Source: CAWUKT01 sp041565275 (GTDB taxonomy: Bacteria > Bacteroidota > Bacteroidia > J057 > JADKCL01). From it: DNA of 9,819 nucleotides. The notes below the pieces were generated by a model, which worked only from the letters and a program-made list of their open reading frames with translations, did no database searches and was not told the origin of the DNA. Both the position numbers and the translations under genes were made by a program. How positions within the stretch are numbered: position 1 is the first letter of the stretch; the number at the start of each line of letters is the position of its first letter. The stretch spans positions 1-9,819 of the forward strand of contig JBFGVE010000109.1 of NCBI GenBank assembly GCA_041565275.1, in the 5' to 3' direction. Positions 1 to 7,063 of the stretch are shown here, in pieces.

Positions 1-1107
1 GCAATTTTGGGAGCTCCCCCCCTGGCGGAATACCATTTTATCTACCTGCTGAGCAGCAAGCGGGTACGCCATGCTGTAGAGCATGCCAATTCTGCCATGT
101 TCACATTGCCGGACTATGTAACTGCCACCACGGAGAGCATCAATAGCATCAACGGTATCTCCGCCCATGAATTTTTCCACCTCTGGAATGTAAAGCGTAT
201 CCGCCCAGAAGCACTGTGGCCCTATGATTACCAGAAGGAGCAGTACACCACCCTGCACTGGTTTACCGAAGGAGTCACCGACTACATAACTTACCTGACC
301 CTGGTCCGTTGCGGCCTGATCACCCAAGACCAATTCTACGGCATGCTGGCCAACAATATCTCAGCCCTGGAAAACAATCCCGCCAGTTGGCGGACTTCAC
401 CTGCCGAAGCCAGCTTCAACTCCTGGCTGGAGCACAGCGCTTACCATCCGCCCTTTTCAAGGGTTTCCTACTATACCCTGGGTACCAGGGCAGGCCTGTT
501 GCTCGACCTCGAGATGCGCAAGCTAAGCCGGGGCCAGGCTTCCCTGGACGTTCTCTTCCGGGACCTTTTTGACAATGTCTATGGCGCTGGAAAAGGATTG
601 TCAAAGGAAGAACTGCAGAGCAGAGTTGAAGCCCTGACCAAATCTTCATTTGCCAGCTTCTTCCAGTCCTATATTTACGGTACGGACAAAATCAACTACC
701 AGGCATTTTTTGAGCCCTTCGGGCTTTTCCTGGATGTCTACACCCGTGAGGACCTTCCCTGGTACAAGATCGGCATCACCCAGGCCTCGGTCAAAAGAAC
801 CGGTTTGCACATTGATGGAGTGATCCCGGGTTCGGACGCGGCACAGGCGGGGTTGGCAGATGGAGATGTCATCACAATGATCAACAATGAACCAGTTGAT
901 GCGTTTGATACGGAGGCATTCTTCTACGCCCACAAGGAAGGCAAGAACTTCAAAGCAAAGGTGATCACTCCGGGGGGAAATGATGAGATCACTGTCACCT
1001 GGACCAACCGCCTGGATGCACGCGAATTCAAGCTCAGGCAATTACCCAAAACCAGCAAAAAACAAGACCAATTGCGGGAGTCCTGGTTGAAGAGCCAGGT
1101 AAAATAG
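1..1107 (+). CDS. M61 family metallopeptidase with PDZ domain (5' truncated)
   Basis: Probable glycyl-aminopeptidase-like metalloprotease of family M61, acting on peptides in the periplasm or cytoplasm. The frame is open from base 1, so the true start lies to the left; the TTG at 7 is only an internal codon. Counting from that codon, the zinc-binding HEFFH lies at residues 54-58, followed by the family-typical LWNVKRIRPE. The third zinc ligand is likely the Glu of WFTEGVTDY (E88). VEHANSA just upstream matches the segment that is usually GLEH-[RN]-S in this family. A YYTLG segment (155-159) and a helical region follow. A PDZ domain spans about 260-345, with GVIPGSDAAQAGL and GDVITMINNEPV as its core strands. 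M61 proteins usually run to about 600 residues, so roughly the N-terminal 40% is missing. It converges on the CPBP gene, with 48 bp between the two stops. The family call is firm; the substrate is unknown. Confidence 0.93.
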   Translation, partial: AILGAPPLAEYHFIYLLSSKRVRHAVEHANSAMFTLPDYVTATTESINSINGISAHEFFHLWNVKRIRPEALWPYDYQKEQYTTLHWFTEGVTDYITYLTLVRCGLITQDQFYGMLANNISALENNPASWRTSPAEASFNSWLEHSAYHPPFSRVSYYTLGTRAGLLLDLEMRKLSRGQASLDVLFRDLFDNVYGAGKGLSKEELQSRVEALTKSSFASFFQSYIYGTDKINYQAFFEPFGLFLDVYTREDLPWYKIGITQASVKRTGLHIDGVIPGSDAAQAGLADGDVITMINNEPVDAFDTEAFFYAHKEGKNFKAKVITPGGNDEITVTWTNRLDAREFKLRQLPKTSKKQDQLRESWLKSQVK

Positions 1108-1110
1108 AGA

Positions 1111-1148
1111 GAATTCCCAGGAAAACGGAAAGAATACCCGGGAAACGG
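1111..1148. repeat. Imperfect 17-18 bp tandem repeat between convergent genes
   Basis: Two near-copies occupy almost the whole gap between the M61 stop and the CPBP stop. The first is 1111-1128 (GAATTCCCAGGAAAACGG) and the second is 1132-1148 (GAATACCCGGGAAACGG). They differ by two substitutions and one A. They are flanked by AGAGA (1106-1110) and TCTCT (1149-1153), which could pair. No T-run follows on either strand, so it does not look like a classical terminator. Confidence 0.5.
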
Positions 1149-1155
1149 TCTCTTC

Positions 1156-1893
1156 CTAATAGCGTCGCTTTACGTACTCGATGTCCGGGTGGGCAAACAT
1201 CGCAATGGTCTGGTTAGAGATCGCCAGGAAGCAGTGCACAATGAAAGCCGTCATAAAATTCCCTGTGTACAAGGTAACGACACAAATGAAGATCCCGAAA
1301 GGGATCGCACCGACAGTCTCACCAATCCCTTTGAAGAAATGGGCCAGTGAATAGATCGCACAATTGATGGCGATGGCCGGCCAGATGCCCATAGACTCGA
1401 TACATCCATATAGGAGGAAACCCCGAAACATCAGCTCATAGCCCAACAGATACACCAACCAGCCAAATGAACTCAGCAAAAGAAGCTTGAAGTCCCATTG
1501 ACTGGCGCGGATCTGGGGATAATGAACAAGATTGGCAGGTTTTCCGGCCCGGATTAAATTGATCACCACGATCAAGGCTCCCATACCCAAAATGAGGAGA
1601 GCTGTTTCTCCGCTGATCCGAAAGGACATACCGTATTCGAAAGGAGATTTTCCGAGACCGATCACCGGAACCAGCAAGGCAGTAGCTCCCAGGACCACAC
1701 CTCCCCACACCCGTTGAAAGACAATCCAACGGACCTCCCCTTTTTTGCCTTCATATTTCCCCTTGATCAGGGACTCCATTTTCGGAGAGATCGTCACAAA
1801 GTAATAAGCGATAAAAGCAATGGTCACCGAACCTATGGCCAGGACTGGCGCAAGGAATCCATCCTGCCAATGAAATATCTGCTCAAAATTCAT
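1156..1893 (-). CDS. CPBP/CAAX-type intramembrane metalloprotease
   Basis: A 245-residue polytopic inner-membrane protein of the CPBP (Abi/Rce1-like) family. Hydrophobic segments are visible near residues 15-35, 62-82, 97-113, 137-151, 170-183, 194-210 and 213-228. The conserved motifs are present in order: YELMFRG (152-158) in place of the usual EExxxR, YSLAH (181-185) for FxxxH, and HCFLAISN (220-227) for the last His/Asn motif. The first Glu of EExxxR, a proposed catalytic residue in Rce1, is Tyr152 here, while Glu153 and Arg157 are kept. Family members cleave prenylated proteins, process bacteriocins or confer bacteriocin immunity; which applies here cannot be told. The ATG at 1893-1891 is preceded by no good Shine-Dalgarno, as is common in Bacteroidota. 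It is divergent from the barstar gene and convergent with the M61 gene. The family call is good; the activity is uncertain. Confidence 0.88.
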   Translation of the reverse strand: MNFEQIFHWQDGFLAPVLAIGSVTIAFIAYYFVTISPKMESLIKGKYEGKKGEVRWIVFQRVWGGVVLGATALLVPVIGLGKSPFEYGMSFRISGETALLILGMGALIVVINLIRAGKPANLVHYPQIRASQWDFKLLLLSSFGWLVYLLGYELMFRGFLLYGCIESMGIWPAIAINCAIYSLAHFFKGIGETVGAIPFGIFICVVTLYTGNFMTAFIVHCFLAISNQTIAMFAHPDIEYVKRRY

Positions 1894-1946
1894 GGCCGGA
1901 AGTTACGAAAAGCGGCCTTAGTATCTCAGTTCCCCGGTATTAATTG

Positions 1947-1954
1947 TAGTTTCG
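1947..1954 (+). promoter_or_regulatory. Possible weak -7 box upstream of the barstar gene
   Basis: TAGTTTCG matches the Bacteroidota -7 consensus TAnnTTTG at all but one position. It sits 28 bp before the ATG at 1982. No convincing TTG element is seen at the -33 distance, so this is only a candidate. Confidence 0.25.
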
Positions 1955-1981
1955 TAAAAACCAATTAAAAGCAAGAGCCCA

Positions 1982-2314
1982 ATGAAGTATGTCACCGTCG
2001 ACATGATGAAGATTACCAACTGGGAGGATTTCCACGACAGGTTCAGTGATACAATGGGGTTTCCCAATTTTTACGGACGCAATATGAGCGCCTGGATTGA
2101 TTGTATGGCGGACCTTTCATCGCCCGATGTGGTCGGTATGACCAAAGTTCAAGTTCCTAAAGGAGAGCATTTGGTAATAGTTCTGAAAGGAACAATGGAT
2201 ATGGATCCGGTTCAGGTAGAGATATTTAAAGAGTTGTCAAATGCTATCGCTTTTGTTAACGACAGTAAAAAAGATATTCCCAATTCCAGGAAGTTACTTT
2301 TACTGCTCTCATAA
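1982..2314 (+). CDS. Barstar-family protein (ribonuclease-inhibitor fold)
   Basis: A 110-residue soluble protein resembling barstar, the cytoplasmic inhibitor that plugs the active site of barnase-type ribonucleases. The diagnostic stretch is GFPNFYGRNMSAWIDCM (residues 26-42), which lines up with LPEYYGENLDALWDCL of the Bacillus protein. The C-terminal LLLLLS matches the last barstar strand (ITIILS). In that alignment Asp40 corresponds to the key Asp39 of barstar, Phe30 to Tyr29, and Ser36 to Asp35, so one of the two acidic contact residues is lost. The middle and end (52-110) are longer than in the 89-90 residue prototype. No barnase/EndoU-like or other toxin gene is adjacent, so it is an orphan in this window. 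It could be a solitary immunity gene or a barstar-fold protein with another partner. It starts 88 bp from the divergent CPBP gene. Confidence 0.85.
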   Translation: MKYVTVDMMKITNWEDFHDRFSDTMGFPNFYGRNMSAWIDCMADLSSPDVVGMTKVQVPKGEHLVIVLKGTMDMDPVQVEIFKELSNAIAFVNDSKKDIPNSRKLLLLLS

Positions 2315-2337
2315 AAGCGATAGACCGCAGGCTACCA

Positions 2338-2358
2338 ATTCACAGAATACAGGTGAAT
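2338..2358. repeat. Short inverted repeat downstream of the barstar gene
   Basis: ATTCAC (2338-2343) and GTGAAT (2353-2358) form a 6-bp perfect inverted repeat around a 9-nt loop, 24 nt after the barstar stop. It is not followed by a T-run. It could be a weak transcript end or chance. Confidence 0.25.
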
Positions 2359-2487
2359 AATTCATAGATTAAAATTCCCCTCCTTTTACGAGAAACCGAT
2401 CTCCCCATAGAACCTCTATCTTCAGAAAGAACAAGGATCACCTTATTCGTGTACTTCTTCTTATCTTGAGCGACATAGGCTAGAGCG

Positions 2488-3045
2488 GTGAACAGAAGAG
2501 ACACAAATTTAGACCAGGAGTTGGTTGAACGTATCCGAGAGGGCGACAAGGCAGCTTTCAGGGTTTTGTTTGATCAGCACTATAAGACGCTCGTGGGTAC
2601 TGCTGTCAATATCCTGAAGGATGAAGCCAGAGGGAAGGATGCCGTCCAGGAAGTTTTTCTGCAAGTGTGGAAAAGCCGCAAGAAGCTGGAGATCAGGACT
2701 TCACTGGGAGCTTACCTGAAGCGTGGGGTAATCAACCGCTCCCTCAACCAGGTCAACTATGCAAAGAACTTTGTCGCAGAAGGTCAGTTGAGAGAACATA
2801 CGATGCTGACCCATTCAGCACTGGACGAACTGGCACTGCAGGACCTTGAATCAGCCCTTCGGGCAAGCCTGGACCTGCTCCCTGAGCGATGCCGCCTCAT
2901 ATTTGTCATGAAACGATTAGAGGGGATGTCCCACAAGGAGATTTCCGAGGCATTGGGTATCTCCCCCAAGACCATTGAAAATCAGATCACCAAAGCGATG
3001 AAAGTCTTAAAAGAGGCCTTGCAGGCTTTTCGTAAAAAAGAATGA
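2488..3045 (+). CDS. ECF-type sigma-70 factor (FecI-like)
   Basis: A 185-residue extracytoplasmic-function sigma factor of the Bacteroidota type that pairs with FecR. Region 2 covers about residues 23-93 and includes DAVQEVFLQVW (51-61), the part that contacts core RNA polymerase and the -10 element. Region 4 covers about 120-175, with the helix-turn-helix HKEISEALGISPKTIENQITKAM that reads the -35 element. No region 3 is present, as expected. The start is GTG: an in-frame TAG lies at 2476-2478, and the reading from 2488 gives the usual N-terminal ELVERIREGDKAAFRVLFDQHY spacing. Length is normal for the family. It is the first gene of a set with fecR (57 nt downstream) and the receptor, and most likely directs their transcription when released from FecR. 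No strong TAnnTTTG box is visible upstream. Confidence 0.93.
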   Translation: MNRRDTNLDQELVERIREGDKAAFRVLFDQHYKTLVGTAVNILKDEARGKDAVQEVFLQVWKSRKKLEIRTSLGAYLKRGVINRSLNQVNYAKNFVAEGQLREHTMLTHSALDELALQDLESALRASLDLLPERCRLIFVMKRLEGMSHKEISEALGISPKTIENQITKAMKVLKEALQAFRKKE

Positions 3046-3102
3046 ATCACCTAGGGGATCAGACGATTACAACTGTCATCGTTCAAACCCGTAAAGCGCA
3101 AT

Positions 3103-4107
3103 ATGGAAGAAGATCTTTACTATACCTTGATATACAGGCAATTGGAAGGAGAGATCACGGCCAGTGAGGAGGCTCAACTAGGGGAGTGGATCGACAGTTC
3201 TCCTGCCAACCGCCAGACCTACAACGATGTAACAGAAGCCTGGACCCTCAGCCAAGGCCTATCGGCACAAATCGGGATGGACTTGGACGAAGAGTATTCC
3301 CTTTTAGAAAAGCGAATAAAAAGTGCCCGGTCACCAACCAGGATCCGGTTGTATTGGGCAGCTGCCGCAGGATTCGTCCTCCTGGTCGTGGCGGGCATGG
3401 TGGCTACACGGATATTCGGAGGTGAACGGGAGCAGAACTGGGTCGAATTGACCAGTGAGCAGGGGAACCGGGAACTTGTCTTGGAAGACCAGACCACAGT
3501 GGTGCTTGCCGAGGGGAGTACCTTGCGGTACCCGGAAAAATTCAGAGGGAAAGACCGCCCGGTAGAGATGGAAGGGGTAGCATATTTTAAAGTCGCCCAA
3601 AAAGCAGGTCAGCCATTCCGTATTACCACCCCAGTAGCAGAGATCACAGTGCTGGGTACAGAATTCAATGTATCCGCACCCAAAGGCGGGAAATTGGCCA
3701 GGGTCGCTGTTACTTCAGGAAAAGTTCAGCTCCGGCCTTTGGTCGCAAGGGGAGACCAGGTCTTGACCAATGGCACAGGACTCACCCTGGAAAAAGGTGA
3801 AATGGGGACCTACGATCGGGAAACAGGGATTTTGAAAAAAGGGATCCGATTTCCCGTCAATGAAACAGCCTGGATGACCGGAAAGCTGACCTTCGAAGAG
3901 ACACCCCTGGCACAGGTCATAGAAGAGGTGGGACAATATTTTCAGACTGAGATCAGCCTGGAGGATTCTCTCCTGAACAGGTGCTCCTTCACCGCCAAAT
4001 TTGAAAATCCTAAGTTGGAAGCTGTCCTGGAAACGATCGCGGCAGTATTCGGAGGGACTGTCGAAATCATAAACGGGAAATATCAGCTCAAAGGAGGCGG
4101 ATGCTGA
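3103..4107 (+). CDS. FecR-family anti-sigma factor
   Basis: A 334-residue inner-membrane regulator. The cytoplasmic N-terminal part (1-80) has the short LYYTLIYRQLEGEITASEEAQLGEWI segment typical of FecR proteins that bind the sigma factor. One transmembrane helix follows (about 84-104, RLYWAAAAGFVLLVVAGMVA). The periplasmic FecR domain (about 115-215) contains RELVLEDQTTVVLAEGSTLRYP, GVAYFKVA and the strongly conserved VLGTEFNV (183-190). The C-terminal 255-330 resembles the DUF4974/secretin-like domain (KLTFEETPLAQVIEEVGQYF, FENPKLEAVLETIAAVFG). Family knowledge suggests it holds the upstream sigma factor inactive until the receptor's STN domain signals. It follows the sigma gene by 57 nt and overlaps the receptor gene by 7 nt. 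The end of the gene also carries the receptor's Shine-Dalgarno. The family call is firm. Confidence 0.94.
   Translation: MEEDLYYTLIYRQLEGEITASEEAQLGEWIDSSPANRQTYNDVTEAWTLSQGLSAQIGMDLDEEYSLLEKRIKSARSPTRIRLYWAAAAGFVLLVVAGMVATRIFGGEREQNWVELTSEQGNRELVLEDQTTVVLAEGSTLRYPEKFRGKDRPVEMEGVAYFKVAQKAGQPFRITTPVAEITVLGTEFNVSAPKGGKLARVAVTSGKVQLRPLVARGDQVLTNGTGLTLEKGEMGTYDRETGILKKGIRFPVNETAWMTGKLTFEETPLAQVIEEVGQYFQTEISLEDSLLNRCSFTAKFENPKLEAVLETIAAVFGGTVEIINGKYQLKGGGC
4091..4100 (+). promoter_or_regulatory. Strong Shine-Dalgarno of the receptor gene inside fecR
   Basis: AAGGAGGCGG directly precedes the ATG at 4101 and contains AAGGAGG, a near-perfect anti-16S match, though the spacer to the ATG is only 3 nt. 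It lies within the last fecR codons (Lys-Gly-Gly). Such a strong site is uncommon in this phylum and, with the 7-nt gene overlap, points to translational coupling. Confidence 0.7.
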
Positions 4108-6782
4108 AAGCCCTACTGGCAGTTTTCATGGCTTTGGTTTCCTGGCAGTTTTGCCAGGGACAGTCCGTATTGGATCAGCCAGTTGATTTTTTTGCCTATG
4201 AGGTGAGTATTCCCACTGCACTGAAGAGGCTCTCCAAGAAATCCGGGGTAGATATCGCATTTAGTAAAGGGTTTTTTACACCTGGAAAGCTGGTCTCTGT
4301 TGGTTTAGGGGCTGGTCCCGGAAAGAACCCTGAAACAGGTCTGAAGATTGGCTCTGACCACAGCCTTGGGACAGGACCCGGGAGCGAACCCTTAAAAACC
4401 TACCTGTACAAGATCTTGGACGGAACCGGAACTGGTTTCAAACTGGTAGGGAACAGGATCATTGTCTTCCGGAACAGGGCAACCCTTAGCGGTTATGTGG
4501 TAGAAGAGGAGACCGGGGAAGCCTTGGTTGCGGCGACTGTTTACTGTCCTCGTTTAAAGCAAGGGACCTTCACCAATGAATATGGCTATTTCAGCATAGA
4601 CCTTCCGGCTGGCGAATGGCAATTGGAATACCGGTATTTAGGTTTTCAGAAAGTAACGATGAAGGTCAATATCAAAGAGGATGAAGTAAGAAGAATAGCC
4701 ATGTCCCCCGGTCTGTACATAAACCCGGTCTTGATCACCCCCGAAAAGGAAGACGGCGTCCTTCCCACCACCGCTACGGCCCGGTCGGTGGATATTGATC
4801 CCGAAATGGTGGCATCGGCTCCGAGCCTTGGAGGAGAGGAAGATTACCTGCGTACTGCCCAATTGCTCCCCGGAGTCCAGCAAGGGGTTGACGGTGCGGC
4901 AGGCCTCCACATCCGTGGCGGCGATCCCGGCCACAACCTGATGCTGCTGGACGGGGTCCCCGTCTACATCCCCTTCCACCTCCTCGGCATCTACTCCATC
5001 TACAATTCCAGCATTGTCAAATCCGCAAAACTAGTCAAAGGCCGGTACTCAGCCCGCTACGGTGGTCGCCTCGCATCTGTATTTGACCTTCGCACCAGGG
5101 AAGGAAGCCGCGAAGGCTTGCGGGCCAGTGCTTCGGCTAACCTCATAAATAGCAGGGTCAACTTCGGGTTCCCTTTCGGAAACAAGCGCGGTTCGGTCCT
5201 GGCTTCCGGCCGGAATGCTCCCAATGCGGCTCTCCTGAGACCCTTTTTTGACAAGGTTTATTTCCCAAACCAAGGAGGAACATTCGAAACCAAATTCAAC
5301 GACATCTTTGGAAAGGTGAACATAGACCTTTCTGTCAAGGATCGCCTTTACTTTAGCTTTTTCAGGACCCTGGATGAATTTGGGAAGGAATACACCGAGC
5401 AAGAGGGCGATCAATCGAGGGAATCAGAATCCGAGATATACTGGAACAATACAGTTTCCGCCCTCCGCTGGAACCACCTCGTTAACAACAAACTGTTTGC
5501 CAATACTACCTTAACTTACAGCAGGTATTCGTACAAATTCAAAAGCTATGACGAATTCCTGACCAATGACACAACCGTTCAGGATGAATTGTACTATATC
5601 AACAACAGCAGTAAAAACCAGGACTTGGGCCTTCGCAGCGATATGGACTGGTTTCTGTCCCCAAAACATACCTTGCGATTCGGCAGTGGGGTTTCCTTGC
5701 GGAAGTTTAACCCTGCGCTGACTTATTTTGATCAGAACTCAACCGAACTGGAAGACCTTGAAGCTGTAAATGGGGCCTCCCTCGACAACCTGGTCGAACC
5801 GCAGGACTGGCTGGCGACCGAAGGCCATTTCTACCTGGAAGACCGTTGGGATCCCAGGCCCGGAATAGGCGTGGACCTGGGATTCCGGGGAAGCTTTTTT
5901 GTGAATGAAAGCCGTGTATTTTTTCGCCCGGAGCCCCGGCTGACCATTGACCTTCAAGCTACACCCCGGCTTGCTTTTTTTACCTCCGGGAGCCGCATGA
6001 TCCAGTACATGCATTTGATATCCAACACCACGATCCGTTTCCCCAACGATTTGTGGATCCCCTCCTCGGACGGCCTTATGCCCCAGGAATCCTGGCTGGG
6101 AGAAGTGGGTTTGCGCTGGCAGATTTCAAATCACCTGCTCTTCACCCTGGAGGCTTATGGCCGCAAAATGAAAAACCTCTACACGGTTCCGGCGGGATAT
6201 GACTTCCTTGACAGTTTTGACCTGACAACCCCGGCTGCCTTTCTGAGCAAAGGAGAAGGAAAAGCTTACGGAGCAGAGAGCCAGCTTTCCTATGAAGGAA
6301 CCAACAACCAAGGTATCATTTCCTATACGTTCGCACGGACAACACGACAGTTTTCAGGGGAAAACCTTAACTTAGCATACCCCCAGGATTTCGACCGTAG
6401 TCATCAGTTTAAGCTGTTTTTCTATCAAAAAATTAAACGTTTACTTGGGATTGGGCTTTCCTTTCAATACCTGTCCGGAAGTCCGCGGCTCGACCTCGTT
6501 AATGTAGAACGGGGACTGGGTTTAACCAATACGGTCCTCCACCCACCGGGGGAGAAGAACCGCATTCGATCCGAACCTTACCACCGCCTCGATCTGAATC
6601 TTCGCTATACACTGGTGAAATCCCGATGGGTACACTGCTTTAAGGTGGGTGTTTTCAACCTGTACAACCGGAAGAACGTGTCCTATTACCGGACTTCCCC
6701 GCGGGGAGGCGGAGGGGCGGAGCCAGTATTCTCTATCCCCTTAACCCCGTCCGCGTCCTATACCCTCAGTTTCAATCAGTAG
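4101..6782 (+). CDS. TonB-dependent outer-membrane receptor with STN signalling domain
   Basis: An 893-residue TonB-dependent transducer. Residues 1-20 form a signal peptide ending near FCQGQ. An STN domain (about 28-125) should contact FecR in the periplasm. It is interrupted by a Gly/Pro-rich insertion (about 69-97) holding two copies of LGxGPGxxP. A carboxypeptidase-regulatory-like domain follows (128-212, ATLSGYVVEEETGEALVAATV ... TNEYGYFSIDLPAGEW). The plug spans about 224-335, with GLHIRGGDPGHNLMLLDGVP and SARYGGRLASVFDLR. The rest is the beta-barrel, ending with the strand SYTLSFNQ. The RGGDPGHNLMLLDGVPV style is that of receptors often accompanied by a DUF4249 lipoprotein rather than SusD, but neither is next to it here. 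It forms an operon with the sigma and fecR genes and is probably induced by its own ligand. The substrate is unknown: a siderophore, oligopeptide or glycan are all possible. Confidence 0.94.
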   Translation: MLKALLAVFMALVSWQFCQGQSVLDQPVDFFAYEVSIPTALKRLSKKSGVDIAFSKGFFTPGKLVSVGLGAGPGKNPETGLKIGSDHSLGTGPGSEPLKTYLYKILDGTGTGFKLVGNRIIVFRNRATLSGYVVEEETGEALVAATVYCPRLKQGTFTNEYGYFSIDLPAGEWQLEYRYLGFQKVTMKVNIKEDEVRRIAMSPGLYINPVLITPEKEDGVLPTTATARSVDIDPEMVASAPSLGGEEDYLRTAQLLPGVQQGVDGAAGLHIRGGDPGHNLMLLDGVPVYIPFHLLGIYSIYNSSIVKSAKLVKGRYSARYGGRLASVFDLRTREGSREGLRASASANLINSRVNFGFPFGNKRGSVLASGRNAPNAALLRPFFDKVYFPNQGGTFETKFNDIFGKVNIDLSVKDRLYFSFFRTLDEFGKEYTEQEGDQSRESESEIYWNNTVSALRWNHLVNNKLFANTTLTYSRYSYKFKSYDEFLTNDTTVQDELYYINNSSKNQDLGLRSDMDWFLSPKHTLRFGSGVSLRKFNPALTYFDQNSTELEDLEAVNGASLDNLVEPQDWLATEGHFYLEDRWDPRPGIGVDLGFRGSFFVNESRVFFRPEPRLTIDLQATPRLAFFTSGSRMIQYMHLISNTTIRFPNDLWIPSSDGLMPQESWLGEVGLRWQISNHLLFTLEAYGRKMKNLYTVPAGYDFLDSFDLTTPAAFLSKGEGKAYGAESQLSYEGTNNQGIISYTFARTTRQFSGENLNLAYPQDFDRSHQFKLFFYQKIKRLLGIGLSFQYLSGSPRLDLVNVERGLGLTNTVLHPPGEKNRIRSEPYHRLDLNLRYTLVKSRWVHCFKVGVFNLYNRKNVSYYRTSPRGGGGAEPVFSIPLTPSASYTLSFNQ
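4305..4391 (+). repeat. Degenerate duplicated motif inside the STN domain coding region
   Basis: Codons 69-77 (LGAGPGKNP, 4305-4331) and 89-97 (LGTGPGSEP, 4365-4391) match at 6 of 9 residues and at many bases, with a 60-nt offset. Together with the 11 residues between, they make up the segment that does not fit a standard STN domain. An old local duplication is one explanation. Confidence 0.5.
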
Positions 6783-6910
6783 GCTTTTAGCTGCTCTTTT
6801 CCCACAAATAAGAGACTACCCATGCCAGCGAAAACAGAGTAGGAACTTCAACCAAAAGCCCGATTTTCCTGGCAAATGCCTGCCCGGACTGCCTGCCGAG
6901 ATACTATGCG

Positions 6911-6937
6911 AAGCGGTCCCGATCTACTGGGCCGCTT
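6911..6937 (+). terminator. Hairpin downstream of the receptor gene, possible terminator
   Basis: AAGCGG-T-CCC (6911-6920) pairs with GGGCCGCTT (6929-6937) to give a 9-bp stem with one bulged T and an 8-nt loop. It is followed by TCGATTTTCC, a poor T-run. It lies 129 nt after the receptor stop and before the promoter of the next gene, where a transcript end would be expected. Factor-independent termination is plausible but not certain. The rest of 6783-7025 shows nothing else I can name. Confidence 0.45.
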
Positions 6938-7025
6938 TCGATTTTCCGGATCTGGCCTATACTCTCCCTTTTTCCTCCAGGCAGACCCAGTGGTAAAACC
7001 CGTTTCCATTCCCACGGCCAATTCC

Positions 7026-7033
7026 TATCTTTG
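7026..7033 (+). promoter_or_regulatory. Bacteroidota -7 box for the small secreted protein gene
   Basis: TATCTTTG is an exact match to TAnnTTTG. A GTTTCC at 7002-7007 leaves about 20 nt of spacing, so its TTT could serve as a degenerate -33 element. Transcription would begin about 7040, leaving a leader of roughly 24 nt before the ATG at 7064. Confidence 0.6.
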
Positions 7034-7063
7034 ACTTGTTGACGGAATCTAACTTATAATGAA

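Noticed and set aside
7..9. TTG as the start of the M61 gene
   Set aside because: The frame is open to base 1, and the protein lacks the N-terminal half of the family, so this is an edge artefact.
646..1041. 131-codon minus-strand frame inside the M61 gene
   Set aside because: It lies opposite a well-supported PDZ coding region and shows no domain or signal of its own.
2462..2469. TATCTTGA as -7 box for the sigma gene
   Set aside because: It misses two of the fixed positions of TAnnTTTG and has no good -33 element.
2504..2511. TAAATTTG on the minus strand as a promoter
   Set aside because: It is an exact box match but lies inside the sigma gene and leads into no minus-strand gene nearby.
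5049..5414. 121-codon minus-strand frame inside the receptor gene
   Set aside because: It is a shadow of the plug/barrel coding region with no family resemblance.
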